A stretch of DNA of 64,000 bases from Serratia silvae (GTDB lineage Bacteria > Pseudomonadota > Gammaproteobacteria > Enterobacterales > Enterobacteriaceae). A program made the position numbers and the translations under genes. The notes below the pieces were generated by a model, which saw nothing but the letters and a program-made list of their open reading frames with translations, did not search any database and was not told the origin of the DNA. Below, in pieces: positions 21,622 through 30,928 of this stretch. How positions within the stretch are numbered: the first letter of the stretch is position 1; every line of letters starts with the position of its first letter. Location of the stretch: positions 310,001 through 374,000 of the forward strand of contig NZ_JAGQDC010000001.1 in assembly GCF_023282985.1 (NCBI RefSeq), read 5' to 3'.

Positions 21622-23424
21622 ATGACGACTCAGGTTCCTCCAACATCTTTGCTCCCGCTGACACCCGAACAGCTCTCGAGTTTACAGGCCGTCATTGGTG
21701 ACTATTCCCCAACGCAGCTGGCGTGGCTCTCTGGTTACTTCTGGGGCAGGGTCAATCAGCAGCCGGGCAGCGTGGTTTCAGCACCGGTTGCAGCGGCTCC
21801 TGCGGCCAGTGTCACCCTGATTTCTGCTTCCCAGACTGGTAACGCACGCCGGCTGGCCGAACAGCTACGCGACGATCTGCTGGCGGCGAAGCTGAGCGTG
21901 ACCCTGGTGAATGCCGGTGACTATAAGTTCAAGCAAATCGCCCAGGAGCGTCTGCTGGTGGTGGTCGCCTCCACCCAAGGGGAAGGGGAGCCTGCGGAAG
22001 AAGCGGTGGCGCTGCACAAATTCCTGCATTCGAAAAAAGCCCCCAAACTCAATGAAACTGCCTTTGCGGTGTTTGGCCTGGGGGATAGCTCTTATGAGAA
22101 TTTCTGCCAGTCCGGCAAAGACTTTGATGGCAAGCTGGCTGAGCTGGGAGCAGAGCGCCTGGTGGAACGCATCGATGCGGATGTGGATTATCAGGAACTG
22201 GCTATCTCCTGGCGTAAGCAGGTGGTGGAAGTTCTGAAGGCCCGAACCCCCGCGGAAAACGGCGCTCCGGCGACATTGGCCAGTGGCGCAGTCGATCTGC
22301 TGGACAGCAGCCCTTACAGCAAAGAACAGCCGCTGACCGCGCAACTGGCGGCCAAGCAAAAGATCACTGGTCGTGCTTCCGATAAAGACGTACGTCATAT
22401 CGAAATCGATTTAGGTGATTCCGACCTGCGCTATCAACCAGGCGATGCCTTGGGCGTATGGTTTGACAACGATCCGGCGCTGGTGGATGAGCTGGTACAA
22501 CTGCTGTGGTTGAAAGGCGACGAACCGGTCGAGGTTGAGGGGCAAACCCTGCCGCTGCGTGAAGCTTTGTGCAGCCACTTTGAACTGACGCAGAACACCA
22601 CGCTGATTGTGGAAAAATATGCCGGGCTGTCGCGGGATGAAGAACTGATTGGCCTGCTGGCAGACAAGCCTAAACTGCAGCACTACGCCTCTAACACCCC
22701 GATTGTGGACATGGTACGCCAGGCCCCGGCCGATCTGAGCGCAGAGCAGCTACTCAGCCTGCTGCGCCCGCTGACGCCGCGCCTGTACTCTATTGCCTCC
22801 TCTCAGGCCGAGAATGAAAACGAAGTGCACATCACCGTTGGCGTGGTGCGCTACGACATTGATGGCCGCAGCCGTGCCGGTGGGGCTTCCAGCTTCCTGG
22901 CCGATCGTCTGGAAGAGGAAGGCAAGCTACGGGTGTTTATCGAACATAACGACAACTTCCGTTTGCCTGCCAACCCGGAAACGCGGGTGATCATGATTGG
23001 CCCTGGCACCGGTATTGCCCCGTTCCGCGCCTTTATGCAGCAGCGTGAGGCCGAAGGTGGCAGCGGGAAAAACTGGCTGTTCTTCGGTAACCCGCACTTT
23101 ACCGAAGATTTCCTGTACCAGGTCGAATGGCAGCGCTATGTGAAAGATGGCCTGCTGACCCGCATCGATCTGGCCTGGTCACGGGATCAACAACATAAGG
23201 TTTATGTGCAGGACAAGCTGCGCGAGCAGGGCGCGGAAGTCTGGAACTGGATCCAGCAGGGCGCGCACATTTATGTCTGTGGCGATGCCAACCGCATGGC
23301 GAAAGACGTCGAAAACACATTGTTAGCACTGGTGGCCGAGCACGGTGGTATGGATACCGAGCAGGCAGATGAATTCTTAAGCGAGCTGCGCCTTGAGCGC
23401 CGTTATCAGCGAGACGTTTACTGA
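21622..23424 (+). CDS. cysJ: Sulfite reductase (NADPH) flavoprotein alpha subunit
   Basis: CysJ carries electrons from NADPH through FAD and FMN to the hemoprotein CysI, reducing sulfite to sulfide. At 600 residues it equals the family. The domain order is an FMN flavodoxin domain (about residues 63-200; [39 protein letters not shown]), an FAD domain (RLYSIASS near 390, GGASSFLAD) and an NADPH domain ([27 protein letters not shown]), ending in the canonical RRYQRDVY. The TGA overlaps the cysI ATG (TGATG), so the subunits are translationally coupled. Confidence 0.97.
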   Translation: MTTQVPPTSLLPLTPEQLSSLQAVIGDYSPTQLAWLSGYFWGRVNQQPGSVVSAPVAAAPAASVTLISASQTGNARRLAEQLRDDLLAAKLSVTLVNAGDYKFKQIAQERLLVVVASTQGEGEPAEEAVALHKFLHSKKAPKLNETAFAVFGLGDSSYENFCQSGKDFDGKLAELGAERLVERIDADVDYQELAISWRKQVVEVLKARTPAENGAPATLASGAVDLLDSSPYSKEQPLTAQLAAKQKITGRASDKDVRHIEIDLGDSDLRYQPGDALGVWFDNDPALVDELVQLLWLKGDEPVEVEGQTLPLREALCSHFELTQNTTLIVEKYAGLSRDEELIGLLADKPKLQHYASNTPIVDMVRQAPADLSAEQLLSLLRPLTPRLYSIASSQAENENEVHITVGVVRYDIDGRSRAGGASSFLADRLEEEGKLRVFIEHNDNFRLPANPETRVIMIGPGTGIAPFRAFMQQREAEGGSGKNWLFFGNPHFTEDFLYQVEWQRYVKDGLLTRIDLAWSRDQQHKVYVQDKLREQGAEVWNWIQQGAHIYVCGDANRMAKDVENTLLALVAEHGGMDTEQADEFLSELRLERRYQRDVY

Positions 23425-25139
23425 TGAGTGATAAACACCCTGGGCCTCTGGTGGTTGAAGGCAAACTGGCCGATGCCGAGCGTCTGAAGAAAGAGAGTAA
23501 CTTCCTGCGCGGAACCATTGCCGAAGATTTACAAGACGGTCTGACTGGCGGCTTTACTGGCGATAACTTCCTGCTGATCCGTTTCCACGGTATGTACCAG
23601 CAGGACGATCGCGATATTCGCGCCGAACGTGCCGAACAAAAACTCGAGCCGCGCCACGCCATGATGTTGCGCTGCCGCCTGCCGGGCGGGATTATTTCCC
23701 CGCAACAGTGGCTGGGGATCGACAAATTTGCCGCAGAAAGCACGCTGTATGGCAGCATCCGTATCACCAACCGTCAGACGTTCCAGTTTCACGGCATCGT
23801 CAAAGGTAACGTGAAACCGGTGCACCAGTTGCTGAACCGCCTGGGGCTGGATGCATTGGCGACCGCCAACGACGTGAACCGTAACGTACTTTGCACCTCG
23901 AATCCGGTGGAGTCGGAGCTGCATCAGGAAGCGTACGAATGGGCGAAGAAAATCTCCGAGCACCTGCTGCCGCGTACCCGTGCCTATGCCGAAGTGTGGC
24001 TGGATAAAGAAAAAGTCGCGACCACGGACGAAGAGCCGATCCTGGGCGCTACTTATCTGCCGCGCAAGTTTAAAACCACGGTGGTGATCCCGCCGCAGAA
24101 CGATGTGGATCTGCATGCCAACGACATGAACTTTGTGGCGATTGCCGAACACGGCAAGCTGGTGGGCTTTAACTTGCTGGTGGGTGGCGGCCTGTCTATC
24201 GAGCATGGCAACAAGAATACCTATGCGCGTACGGCGAGTGAGTTTGGCTATATTCCGTTGGAACACACGCTTGCCGTCGCCGAAGCGGTAGTGACCACCC
24301 AGCGTGACTGGGGCAACCGCACCGACCGTAAGAACGCCAAAACCAAATATACGCTGGAGCGGGTGGGGGTTGATACCTTCCGCGCCGAGGTTGAAAAGCG
24401 GGCTGGCATCACCTTTGCGCCGGTGCGTCCGTACGAGTTTACTGGCCGTGGTGATCGCATCGGCTGGGTCAAAGGGGTTGATAACCACTGGCACCTGACG
24501 CTATTTATTGAGAACGGTCGCCTGCTGGATTATCCAGGTCGCCCGCTGAAAACCGGCGTGGCGGAGATCGCCAAGGTTCACCAGGGTGACTTCCGCCTGA
24601 CGGCTAACCAGAACCTGATCGTGGCCGGCGTGCCGGAAAGCGAAAAGGCAAAGATCGAAGCTCTGGCGCGCCAGCATGGCCTGATCGACGACGATATTAG
24701 CGAGCAGCGCAAGAATTCGATGGCCTGCGTGTCCTACCCAACCTGCCCGCTGGCGATGGCGGAGGCCGAGCGCTTCCTGCCGGAGTTTGTGACCAAGGTA
24801 GAGGGGATCATGCATCGGCATGGCGTGGGTGATGAGCACGTGGTGCTGCGTATCACCGGCTGCCCGAACGGCTGTGGCCGAGCGCTGCTGGCGGAGATTG
24901 GTCTGGTTGGTAAAGCGATTGGCCGTTACAACCTGCATCTGGGCGGTAACCGTGAAGGGACGCGTATTCCCCGCATGTATCGGGAAAATATTAATGAAGA
25001 AGAGATCTTGCAGATCATCGACCAACTGGTAGGGCGCTGGGCAACAGAGCGTACCGCTGGCGAAGGCTTTGGCGATTTCACCGTGCGCACTGGGATTATC
25101 CGGCCGGTGGTGGATCCCGCGCAGGATTTCTGGGAATAA
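23424..25139 (+). CDS. cysI: Sulfite reductase (NADPH) hemoprotein beta subunit
   Basis: CysI performs the six-electron reduction of sulfite to sulfide on a coupled siroheme and 4Fe-4S centre. The 571-residue protein shows the cluster cysteines as CVSYPTC (about 435 and 441) and CPNGC (about 480 and 484), the last bridging siroheme iron. Substrate-binding basic residues appear in [11 protein letters not shown]. The duplicated sulfite-reductase ferredoxin-like halves are complete. It depends on siroheme from cysG about 6 kb away. A repeat sits between it and cysH, with 119 bases between the genes. Confidence 0.97.
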   Translation: MSDKHPGPLVVEGKLADAERLKKESNFLRGTIAEDLQDGLTGGFTGDNFLLIRFHGMYQQDDRDIRAERAEQKLEPRHAMMLRCRLPGGIISPQQWLGIDKFAAESTLYGSIRITNRQTFQFHGIVKGNVKPVHQLLNRLGLDALATANDVNRNVLCTSNPVESELHQEAYEWAKKISEHLLPRTRAYAEVWLDKEKVATTDEEPILGATYLPRKFKTTVVIPPQNDVDLHANDMNFVAIAEHGKLVGFNLLVGGGLSIEHGNKNTYARTASEFGYIPLEHTLAVAEAVVTTQRDWGNRTDRKNAKTKYTLERVGVDTFRAEVEKRAGITFAPVRPYEFTGRGDRIGWVKGVDNHWHLTLFIENGRLLDYPGRPLKTGVAEIAKVHQGDFRLTANQNLIVAGVPESEKAKIEALARQHGLIDDDISEQRKNSMACVSYPTCPLAMAEAERFLPEFVTKVEGIMHRHGVGDEHVVLRITGCPNGCGRALLAEIGLVGKAIGRYNLHLGGNREGTRIPRMYRENINEEEILQIIDQLVGRWATERTAGEGFGDFTVRTGIIRPVVDPAQDFWE

Positions 25140-25192
25140 CCTTGCTGGCTTTCCTCACTCTTTGTGCAGCAGCTAAGTTTGTGCACCATACT

Positions 25193-25230
25193 GTCCCCTC
25201 TCTCTGTGGGAGAGGGTTAGGGTGAGGGGC
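25193..25230. repeat. Short copy of the CCCTCTC/GAGAGGG repeat between cysI and cysH
   Basis: CCCCTCTCTCTGTGGGAGAGGG plus TTAGGGTGAGGGG shares the core of the repeats at 20762-20811 and 61498-61550. It may form a hairpin inside the cysJIH transcript and reduce expression of cysH relative to cysJI. Confidence 0.65.
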
Positions 25231-25258
25231 CACATCATCACTTTCAGGAGATCGCATC

Positions 25259-25993
25259 ATGGCTGAATTGGATCTGGTGGCGCTGAACGCGCTACCGAAG
25301 TCCGGGCAGGCGCTGGCACTGGCGGTCGTCAACGGCCAGTTGGAACAGCTTTCGGCGCAGGAGAGGGTTGCCTGGGCGCTGGAACATCTGCCGGGGGAGT
25401 TTGTGCTTTCTTCCAGCTTTGGTATTCAGGCGGCAGTGTGCCTGCATCTGGTCACGCGCATCAAGCCGGATATCCCGGTGATCCTGACTGATACCGGCTA
25501 CCTGTTTCCGGAAACCTACCAGTTTATCGACCAATTGGCCGACAAGCTGAACCTGAACCTGCAGGTATTCCGTGCCGAGCATTCACCGGCCTGGCAAGAA
25601 GCTCGTTACGGCAAGTTATGGGAGCAGGGCGTTGAGGGCATCGAGCAGTACAACCAAATCAACAAGGTGGAGCCGATGAACCGTGCGCTGGAAACGCTAG
25701 GTGCGCAAACCTGGTTTGCCGGCCTGCGCCGTGAGCAATCGGGCAGCCGTGCCAATCTGCCGGTGCTGGCGGTGCAGCGTGGGGTATTCAAGATCCTGCC
25801 GATCATCGATTGGGATAACCGCCAGATTTACCAATATCTGACCGAACATGGGTTGAGCTATCACCCGCTGTGGGATCAGGGCTACCTGTCGGTGGGCGAT
25901 ACCCACACCACCCGTAAATGGGAGGAAGGCATGAGCGAAGAAGAAACCCGTTTCTTTGGCCTGAAGCGCGAGTGTGGTTTGCACGAAGGTTGA
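25259..25993 (+). CDS. cysH: Phosphoadenylyl-sulfate (PAPS) reductase
   Basis: CysH reduces PAPS to sulfite and PAP with thioredoxin. The 244-residue protein has the E. coli length. It has the nucleotide-binding loop [16 protein letters not shown], the [12 protein letters not shown] motif, the PAPS-specific [11 protein letters not shown] stretch and the C-terminal catalytic cysteine in KRECGLHEG. There are no extra cysteine pairs, so it is the PAPS (not APS, Fe-S) type. TTCAGGAG before the ATG is a good ribosome site. It completes the cysJIH operon. Confidence 0.97.
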   Translation: MAELDLVALNALPKSGQALALAVVNGQLEQLSAQERVAWALEHLPGEFVLSSSFGIQAAVCLHLVTRIKPDIPVILTDTGYLFPETYQFIDQLADKLNLNLQVFRAEHSPAWQEARYGKLWEQGVEGIEQYNQINKVEPMNRALETLGAQTWFAGLRREQSGSRANLPVLAVQRGVFKILPIIDWDNRQIYQYLTEHGLSYHPLWDQGYLSVGDTHTTRKWEEGMSEEETRFFGLKRECGLHEG

Positions 25994-26044
25994 TGAGCGC
26001 ATAGTTAACGAACCGGGTTCTGCGAGGGCCCGACTAATTAAGTT

Positions 26045-26298
26045 CTAGCTCAATAACATGTGACGCCTGAGGGCGCTGGTCAAATCTTGGCGGGTATGCA
26101 AGAACAGCAAGATGTCGACGGTATAACCGGTGATTTCATACAACGTCCGGTATTCGTGTTTATCCAGACGTTCTCGTAGTGCCAAGCCATAATCAGCCAA
26201 AGTGGCGTTAAAACGATAGTGCTTGGGGTCTTCTCGCAACCCTCTTGTCGTTCCAAGGCCGTTTGGACGAATAATTCTGCGGTTCCATTTTTAGTCAC
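26045..26298 (-). pseudogene. Frameshifted RelE/ParE-family toxin remnant
   Basis: Two overlapping minus-strand frames together read as the C-terminal two thirds of a RelE/ParE toxin. The first frame (from 26298) gives TKNGTAELFVQTALERQEG; the second (from 26239) continues LREDPKHYRFNATLADYGLALRERL in pieces and then TLYEITGYTVDILLFLHTRQDL to the TAG at 26045. The switch lies near 26241, a one-base shift. The N-terminal strand-helix of the fold is missing. No intact antitoxin frame lies upstream, but a 19-base palindrome is found there. So this is a dead toxin-antitoxin locus. Family assignment is from pattern memory. Confidence 0.65.
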
Positions 26299-26431
26299 CC
26301 AAACACCTCCTTTGAAACTCTATCAGGTGAACCTAGACTTTCTCGTGTCGCTTGTTGCGATAAGGTTTTGTGCGTACTCATTGGTTTCTTCTCGAATACG
26401 GGTTTCTCTCAGTGTACTTAACCGAGATGGT

Positions 26432-26450
26432 GAGTACAAAATTTGTACTC
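26432..26450. promoter_or_regulatory. Perfect 19-base palindrome upstream of the toxin remnant
   Basis: GAGTACAAAATTTGTACTC is symmetric except for its central base. It sits where the promoter-operator of the minus-strand toxin-antitoxin remnant would be and 14 bases past the end of iap. Antitoxin autorepression sites typically look like this; it may now be unused. Confidence 0.55.
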
Positions 26451-26464
26451 GATTTTACGTCCAA

Positions 26465-27547
26465 TTATTTCTTCTTTTTCTTCTTCGGCTCAGGGGCGGG
26501 ATGCGCCTGCACCCACTCTTTTACCAAAGGTAACAGGATCCGTACGCTGTCGCGGCTGCGTTTATCGAGCCGCCCTGGCAGGTGGGTTTCCAGATATTGC
26601 AGATTGTCGTATTGCGGACGATGCCAGGTAATGCCCTGTGGGAAGCTGGGGCTGGCAGCACGCTGCTGGTATCCGTCCTGAGTCCCCAGCGACCAGTTGG
26701 TGGCTTCTACCGCCATCACCGGGATTTTTGCGTTATCGAAGACCATCTGATCGGAGCAGCAACCGGTGCCGGTTGGAAAATCTTTGCTGCCTGGGTTGAT
26801 GGCCGCTTCAATACCATAACGGTGGGCAATATTCAGTGCCTGATCGCGGGATCTGGCTATCACTTCCGGTTCCGTGTTGCGCCCGGAATGGAAATAGAGG
26901 CGATCACCGGTGATCAGGCTATCGAGGTTAATCACCAGCAGCGTGTTTTTGCGCTCTTCCGCCGTCATCCGGCCAAGGTAGTTTTTAGCCCCTATCGACT
27001 TAAGCTCTTCACCGCTCGTGGCCACAAAGCGCAGGCTATAGGTGGTGGGGATGTTTTTCAGCCGGTTGGCCAACTCCAGCATCACGCCCACGCCGGAGGC
27101 ATTGTCATCGACCCCCTGTAACGTCAGGCCACCGAGATTATTGTCTACCTCATCGTCGCTGAGTGGGGTGTAGGTATCGAAGTGCGCCATGATGATGACC
27201 TGCTGGGGTCGCTCACCCTTTTTGGTGGCAATCACCGAGGTGACGCTAATTTTGCGCCAGTTTTCACTGGTGTCTTTGTTGGTGTAGAGGTAACGGGCGT
27301 CAAAGGTGCGGGTGTCAGCTGGGTAGCCCATCTCGGTAAACTGCTGTTTCAGGTAGTCTGCGGCCAGTAATTCTGCCGGGCTGCCTGCCATGCGACCTGG
27401 GAAGTAGGTGGCAATATGGCGGATCTGTTTGGCGGCGAACTGGCCCATCGGGGCTTCTTTTACGGGTTTGGGAGCGGCCGAAACGCTTACAGCACTGCCG
27501 AGAGCGGCTAACAACAGCCCAGCTCCCAGACACAAGCGGGAAAACAT
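26465..27547 (-). CDS. iap: Secreted M28-family aminopeptidase, Iap-like
   Basis: In E. coli Iap converts alkaline phosphatase isozymes by removing N-terminal arginine in the periplasm. This 360-residue protein has a signal peptide (about 24 residues, ending VSVSAA). Its co-catalytic zinc motifs are of the M28 type: IIMAHFDTYTP (His-Asp), GVDDNASGVGVMLELA (Asp), SGEELKSIGAKNYL (Glu-Glu) and INLDSL. The E. coli gene is likewise next to cysDNC. The C-terminus is a run of lysines (PEPKKKKKK) encoded in an A-rich tract, probably a recent change. Upstream is a damaged TerD-related gene. Confidence 0.85.
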   Translation of the reverse strand: MFSRLCLGAGLLLAALGSAVSVSAAPKPVKEAPMGQFAAKQIRHIATYFPGRMAGSPAELLAADYLKQQFTEMGYPADTRTFDARYLYTNKDTSENWRKISVTSVIATKKGERPQQVIIMAHFDTYTPLSDDEVDNNLGGLTLQGVDDNASGVGVMLELANRLKNIPTTYSLRFVATSGEELKSIGAKNYLGRMTAEERKNTLLVINLDSLITGDRLYFHSGRNTEPEVIARSRDQALNIAHRYGIEAAINPGSKDFPTGTGCCSDQMVFDNAKIPVMAVEATNWSLGTQDGYQQRAASPSFPQGITWHRPQYDNLQYLETHLPGRLDKRSRDSVRILLPLVKEWVQAHPAPEPKKKKKK

Positions 27548-27682
27548 ACCGAAAAATCCTTCTTTAACAGCGGTGATGCCGATTATTTTTGCGGTGTTTA
27601 GTATGGGGCGCTAGCACCGATAAGACAATTTCTTCGCGTCCTAATTTTTGTATGAGGTGCGGGCCATACAGCGCCCGATAGC

Positions 27683-29031
27683 CTACGATAACCAGTCGCT
27701 GGCCTGGATAGTGTCATGCCACTTCCCACGTATCAGCGCATAACCCACACTCTCTGGCGGCAGATTGAAATCACCCTCCAATACCGCGACTAACATGGGT
27801 TCGTCAAAATCAGGTGGTGTAGTGTACGCCGTGCTACCGCTCCCCTGGAGAATACGTTGGTAAAAATCCCAAGGGGATTCATCATCATACCTGGTGTAGA
27901 GAACCGTATTCTGGCCACGAACCCATACCTGCCGAGTGCGTGCTGCGGCATGCAGTACTGTTAGCTGAAACATCGTGGGCCGTACGCCTAAACTAAAATA
28001 GTTCATGACATCGGCGCAGATACGTTGCAATGCCGTTTGCGAATTGGCGACATTGTTGTAGGCGAATCCACCCTGATTGCTGGCATCCAGCCAGAAAATA
28101 CGGCTTTCCTCCACATCCAGAACCAGAGGCACAAACGAGCCAGTCTCACCGGAAAGCTGGAATTTGTGTTCAACGGTACGTGGATCGAATACCGCATATC
28201 GAAAAAAGCCACTGCCAGATCAAGATCGGTGGAATAACCTTGTGGCGGCTGACACCAATGCGTAAATAGGCGGATCAGGCAGCCAGAAGGAACCGATAAC
28301 AACGAGCCGCGTGGTAGATCGATCGCGAGGGAACTGGAGGTGCGCTCGTTGAACGGCACCATAATATCTCGCAGCGTTTCATCGATGACGGCAGTCTGAA
28401 AATCAGGCTGTCGCGCAAAGCGTTGCAATAGTTCCTGCTCAATGGCTGCTACCAACGGTAGTGTCACTTCCGGCGGCAGAGGCATGCGATTATCTGCGGT
28501 TGCCGGTGCCAGAAACTCAGCTCCTTTCGGGAAGTAGACCCGCACAGGCCAGCGTTGGTCACGATGGGACAAACTGCTTGCCAGCGTGAGCAACATTGGG
28601 GTGGCTAACAGAGGTAACTTGCTGCAAAACAGGGCCTGTACATCGGAGCTGCCTTGCTGTGTCTCCATACGGAGTAGGTGATCAAGGCGACGTGCCAACT
28701 CCCCTAGGCGTGTGGCCAGCAATTGACACAGTGCTGGCAGATCTTGGGTATTAATATGCTGTTCTACTTCAGCATTGAAGCTGACAAAGCGGGCTTGTCC
28801 TTTGGCATCATGGCGATAGCGGGGAAGGTTTAAAGCTGTGTAAAGATGCTTAGCCAGCGGTGTTGCCGACTGGCGGACCAAGGCAAAAGCAGTCGCAACC
28901 CGTGGAAAACGCTTGGCGTACTCAAACGGATGCAAAAACTCGCCCATTCTAGGTAGCAATGTTGCTGAATCTGTCGTGGGTAAGACGGGGGCTGCATGCA
29001 ACTGCCCATACAATGTGAGTCCGCGTTCCAT
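27683..29031 (-). pseudogene. TerD-related (MXAN_6230/SCO0854-like) protein gene with an out-of-frame internal deletion
   Basis: The 5' part (29031 down to about 28200) reads as this family: VRVYFPKGAEFLAPA, VPFNERTSSSLAIDLPRGS, IRLFTHWCQPPQG and TDLDLAVAFFD, the TerD-like start. The 3' part in another frame reads FDPRTVEHKFQLSGETGSF, then PLVLDVEESRIFWLDAS, GVRPTMFQLTVLHAAARTR and ends WHDTIQASDWLS. The TerD middle segment (roughly 100 codons by family memory) is missing at the junction near 28190-28206, and the two halves are in different frames. The start has GAGG 6 bases upstream. Likely related to tellurite/stress-type surface or vesicle proteins; inactive here unless expressed in pieces. 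Confidence 0.75.
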
Positions 29032-29076
29032 TAATCCTCACCTATAACCTTATTACGTACAGCGAGTTAGGCGTCA

Positions 29077-29145
29077 TTTTAAAAACACCCCATGCCTTTT
29101 CGTCATTTCAGGGGGCAAATCACACTCCGTACAGTCACTCTACCA
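29077..29145. repeat. Direct repeat copy A (left of hcp cassette), matching the cysG leader
   Basis: This 69-base stretch matches 30837-30905 in the same orientation with 8 mismatches, including 27 identical bases at the centre (around 29093-29119). It lies between the TerD-related pseudogene and hcp. Copy B is the natural leader of cysG, so copy A seems to be a duplicated leader left by the event that brought in the cassette. Confidence 0.85.
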
Positions 29146-29153
29146 CCGCTTGG

Positions 29154-29228
29154 TTGACAGATAGCTGAATTCTTATACAAACTTGTAGACATAAATAATT
29201 CTTCAGTATAGTGTTGAGATAGTATAAT
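29154..29228 (+). promoter_or_regulatory. Possible promoter elements before hcp
   Basis: A perfect TTGACA at 29154-29159 has TATACA or TACAAA behind it with spacings of only 14 or 16 bases. A perfect TATAAT lies at 29223-29228 but lacks a good -35 at 17 bases. The hcp ATG is at 29254. Either may be used. Confidence 0.3.
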
Positions 29229-29253
29229 TTTCGATTATAAAAATGGAATTTTT

Positions 29254-29733
29254 ATGTCTAGTATCATCTATATGAATATTAAAGGTAAGAAGCAAGGGCT
29301 GATATCAGCTGGGTGTGGGACGTTTGACTCGATAGGAAATCGGTATCAGGTGGGCCATGAAGATGATGTTTTTGTTTTATCTTATCAGCACTTGGCTACT
29401 CGTTCTCAGCATGTCAATCACCAGCCTGTCATTATTCTCAAGCTTATAGATAAATCGTCCCCGTTAATAGCTGCGTGCATGGATAATAATGAAGAGATAG
29501 AATGTAATATTCAGTTCCTTAGGACTAGTGTGAACGGTGGCTTAGAGCGCTATTATTCAATCCGTCTGGGAGGGGCAACTATTGTAGCTATCAAGTGTGA
29601 TTATCCTCACTCGATTAATGATAATGGGATGATTCCACAAGAGGCAATATCTATAAAATATAGAGATATAACGCGCAATCACGAATCATGCTCGACAGGT
29701 TCGTATAGTTTCTGGGATGACAGGGTGTATTGA
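29254..29733 (+). CDS. hcp: Hcp-family type VI secretion protein (cassette gene 1)
   Basis: Hcp forms the hexameric tube of the type VI secretion system and also carries effectors inside its ring. This 159-residue protein starts SSIIYMNIKGKKQG, then ISAGCGTFDSIGNRYQVGHEDDVFV, the strongly conserved Hcp1 N-terminal region; LKLIDKSSPL and the ERYYSIRL strand follow. There is no signal peptide. No other T6SS gene (vipAB, vgrG, clpV) is in the window, so this is an orphan hcp. The base composition is far more AT-rich than the flanking cys genes. It is 2 bases before the next gene, whose product I infer is the cargo. Confidence 0.88.
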   Translation: MSSIIYMNIKGKKQGLISAGCGTFDSIGNRYQVGHEDDVFVLSYQHLATRSQHVNHQPVIILKLIDKSSPLIAACMDNNEEIECNIQFLRTSVNGGLERYYSIRLGGATIVAIKCDYPHSINDNGMIPQEAISIKYRDITRNHESCSTGSYSFWDDRVY

Positions 29734-29735
29734 TT

Positions 29736-30398
29736 ATGAATGCTTCATTAGTTGCTTCGACTATAGCAGAGGAGATGTCAGAGTCTATTTCAGCACTAGG
29801 AGACTCTGATCTGGCAGATGCAACTTTCTCTCTATTGAATGGTACATGGGAGACTCTTGGTGATTATGGTTATCTCGCCTATGATTTTATAGATACAGAT
29901 TCGAGATATCAAAAAAACAATGACAAGCATAGACTTGCCAAACTGGTGAAAGATGGAATCAACTCAGAAAAAATCAATAGGACTCTACATATTGTCTTTG
30001 AGGATTACTATGGAAATTTGACAGAAGAGCAACAGCAGTTATTGTATCGGAGGCAGACAGCGGGTATTGCGGGAGGAGCGATAGCTAATAACTATCTTTT
30101 TAAAAATGTGACTGGTACGCTGTTGACTGGTTTTTTTCCTCGTTTCTTTACTGGTCTGACGATAACAACCACATATACGTTAGGTGGGAAAATAGCCCGC
30201 TCAACGTATGGATCTCGACAATTGATGAATGATGCTCCTGATTTATATTGGAAGTTAAGATCGGAAGGAGATTTGGATTTACTTTATTTTTTAATTGAAA
30301 AATATGCAGAACCTTTTGTTAAAGCATCTAAAATAAAAAATACCAACCCGATTCTATTTGAAGAGATAAATAATAAATTTTTATCGTTGGAGTTATAA
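29736..30398 (+). CDS. Putative membrane-acting T6SS effector (cassette gene 2)
   Basis: A 220-residue protein (ATG at 29736; a TTG two codons earlier overlaps the hcp stop). No known enzymatic motif is visible. Residues 1-105 are polar and acidic. Residues 109-152 form a glycine-rich hydrophobic core (AGIAGGAIANNYLF...TGLTITTTYTLGGKIA) that could insert in membranes; the rest is charged. There is no signal peptide. Position after hcp and before a two-TM small protein is the effector-immunity layout. Size and core resemble the Serratia marcescens pore-forming effector Ssp6, known to be Hcp-dependent; I cannot confirm homology by eye. Function is inference. Confidence 0.55.
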   Translation: MNASLVASTIAEEMSESISALGDSDLADATFSLLNGTWETLGDYGYLAYDFIDTDSRYQKNNDKHRLAKLVKDGINSEKINRTLHIVFEDYYGNLTEEQQQLLYRRQTAGIAGGAIANNYLFKNVTGTLLTGFFPRFFTGLTITTTYTLGGKIARSTYGSRQLMNDAPDLYWKLRSEGDLDLLYFLIEKYAEPFVKASKIKNTNPILFEEINNKFLSLEL

Positions 30399-30659
30399 AT
30401 GAAAGGTAAAATAATTAAATTTATTATTTTTATCACTGATTTAATACTGGGTTATTTTGTTGTGTTGGGTGCTGCATCTATAATTTTATCATTTTTCTTG
30501 TTTAAGCATGATATGCGTAACCTGATCTATTTTAATGTAATGATGATTACGGTTGGTCTATTAAGTTGGTATCTTCAACGTAAATTAAAGGCGTATCGAG
30601 AGCGCTTGATAAAAGAAGGAATTATTCCTCCCAAGAAAGAAAATCATAGACCTTATTGA
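30399..30659 (+). CDS. Small two-TM protein, putative immunity protein (cassette gene 3)
   Basis: An 86-residue inner-membrane protein with two hydrophobic helices (about residues 7-34 and 42-59) and a basic soluble tail (RKLKAYRERLIKEGIIPPKK). Its ATG directly abuts the TAA of the preceding gene, with GGAG 6 bases upstream, so it is translationally coupled to it. A tightly coupled small membrane protein after a membrane-acting toxin candidate suggests an immunity protein, like Sip6 for Ssp6. I do not recognise its family. Confidence 0.55.
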   Translation: MKGKIIKFIIFITDLILGYFVVLGAASIILSFFLFKHDMRNLIYFNVMMITVGLLSWYLQRKLKAYRERLIKEGIIPPKKENHRPY

Positions 30660-30836
30660 GTTCGGGTGTGTGGCGGTAGTAGTGACCTATAATAGTCCAC
30701 GTGTATCCAGGGTACCGTTAATAAGGTAGGCATATGCTGCCTAAAACTTCAGGGGTACAGAGCTATCCAGGCTGGTGTCTCATCTTCGTTTTTTCTCTTC
30801 CTTCCGCTTAGGGCTTGGTGTGGCCTGCCTTATTCC

Positions 30837-30905
30837 TTTTAAGAACATCTCATGCCTTTTCGTCATTTCAGGGGGCAAATCGCACGCCGTATAGTCACCC
30901 TATCA
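30837..30905. repeat. Direct repeat copy B, cysG leader (with possible cysG promoter)
   Basis: The right-hand partner of 29077-29145, ending 24 bases before the cysG GTG. It contains a -10-like TATAGT at 30890-30895 with a weak TTTCAG 18 bases upstream, as expected for a CysB-activated promoter; copy A has TACAGT instead. The spacer 30660-30836 between the cassette and this repeat holds only a 6-base hairpin at 30727-30743. Confidence 0.75.
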
Positions 30906-30928
30906 ATCTGTTATATGAAAAGGCCGTT

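Noticed and set aside
23529-24494. 321-codon minus-strand open frame opposite cysI
   Set aside because: It is the antisense shadow of cysI.
29077-30905. Insertion sequence or composite transposon around hcp
   Set aside because: There is no transposase or terminal inverted repeat; the flanking repeats are direct copies of the cysG leader.
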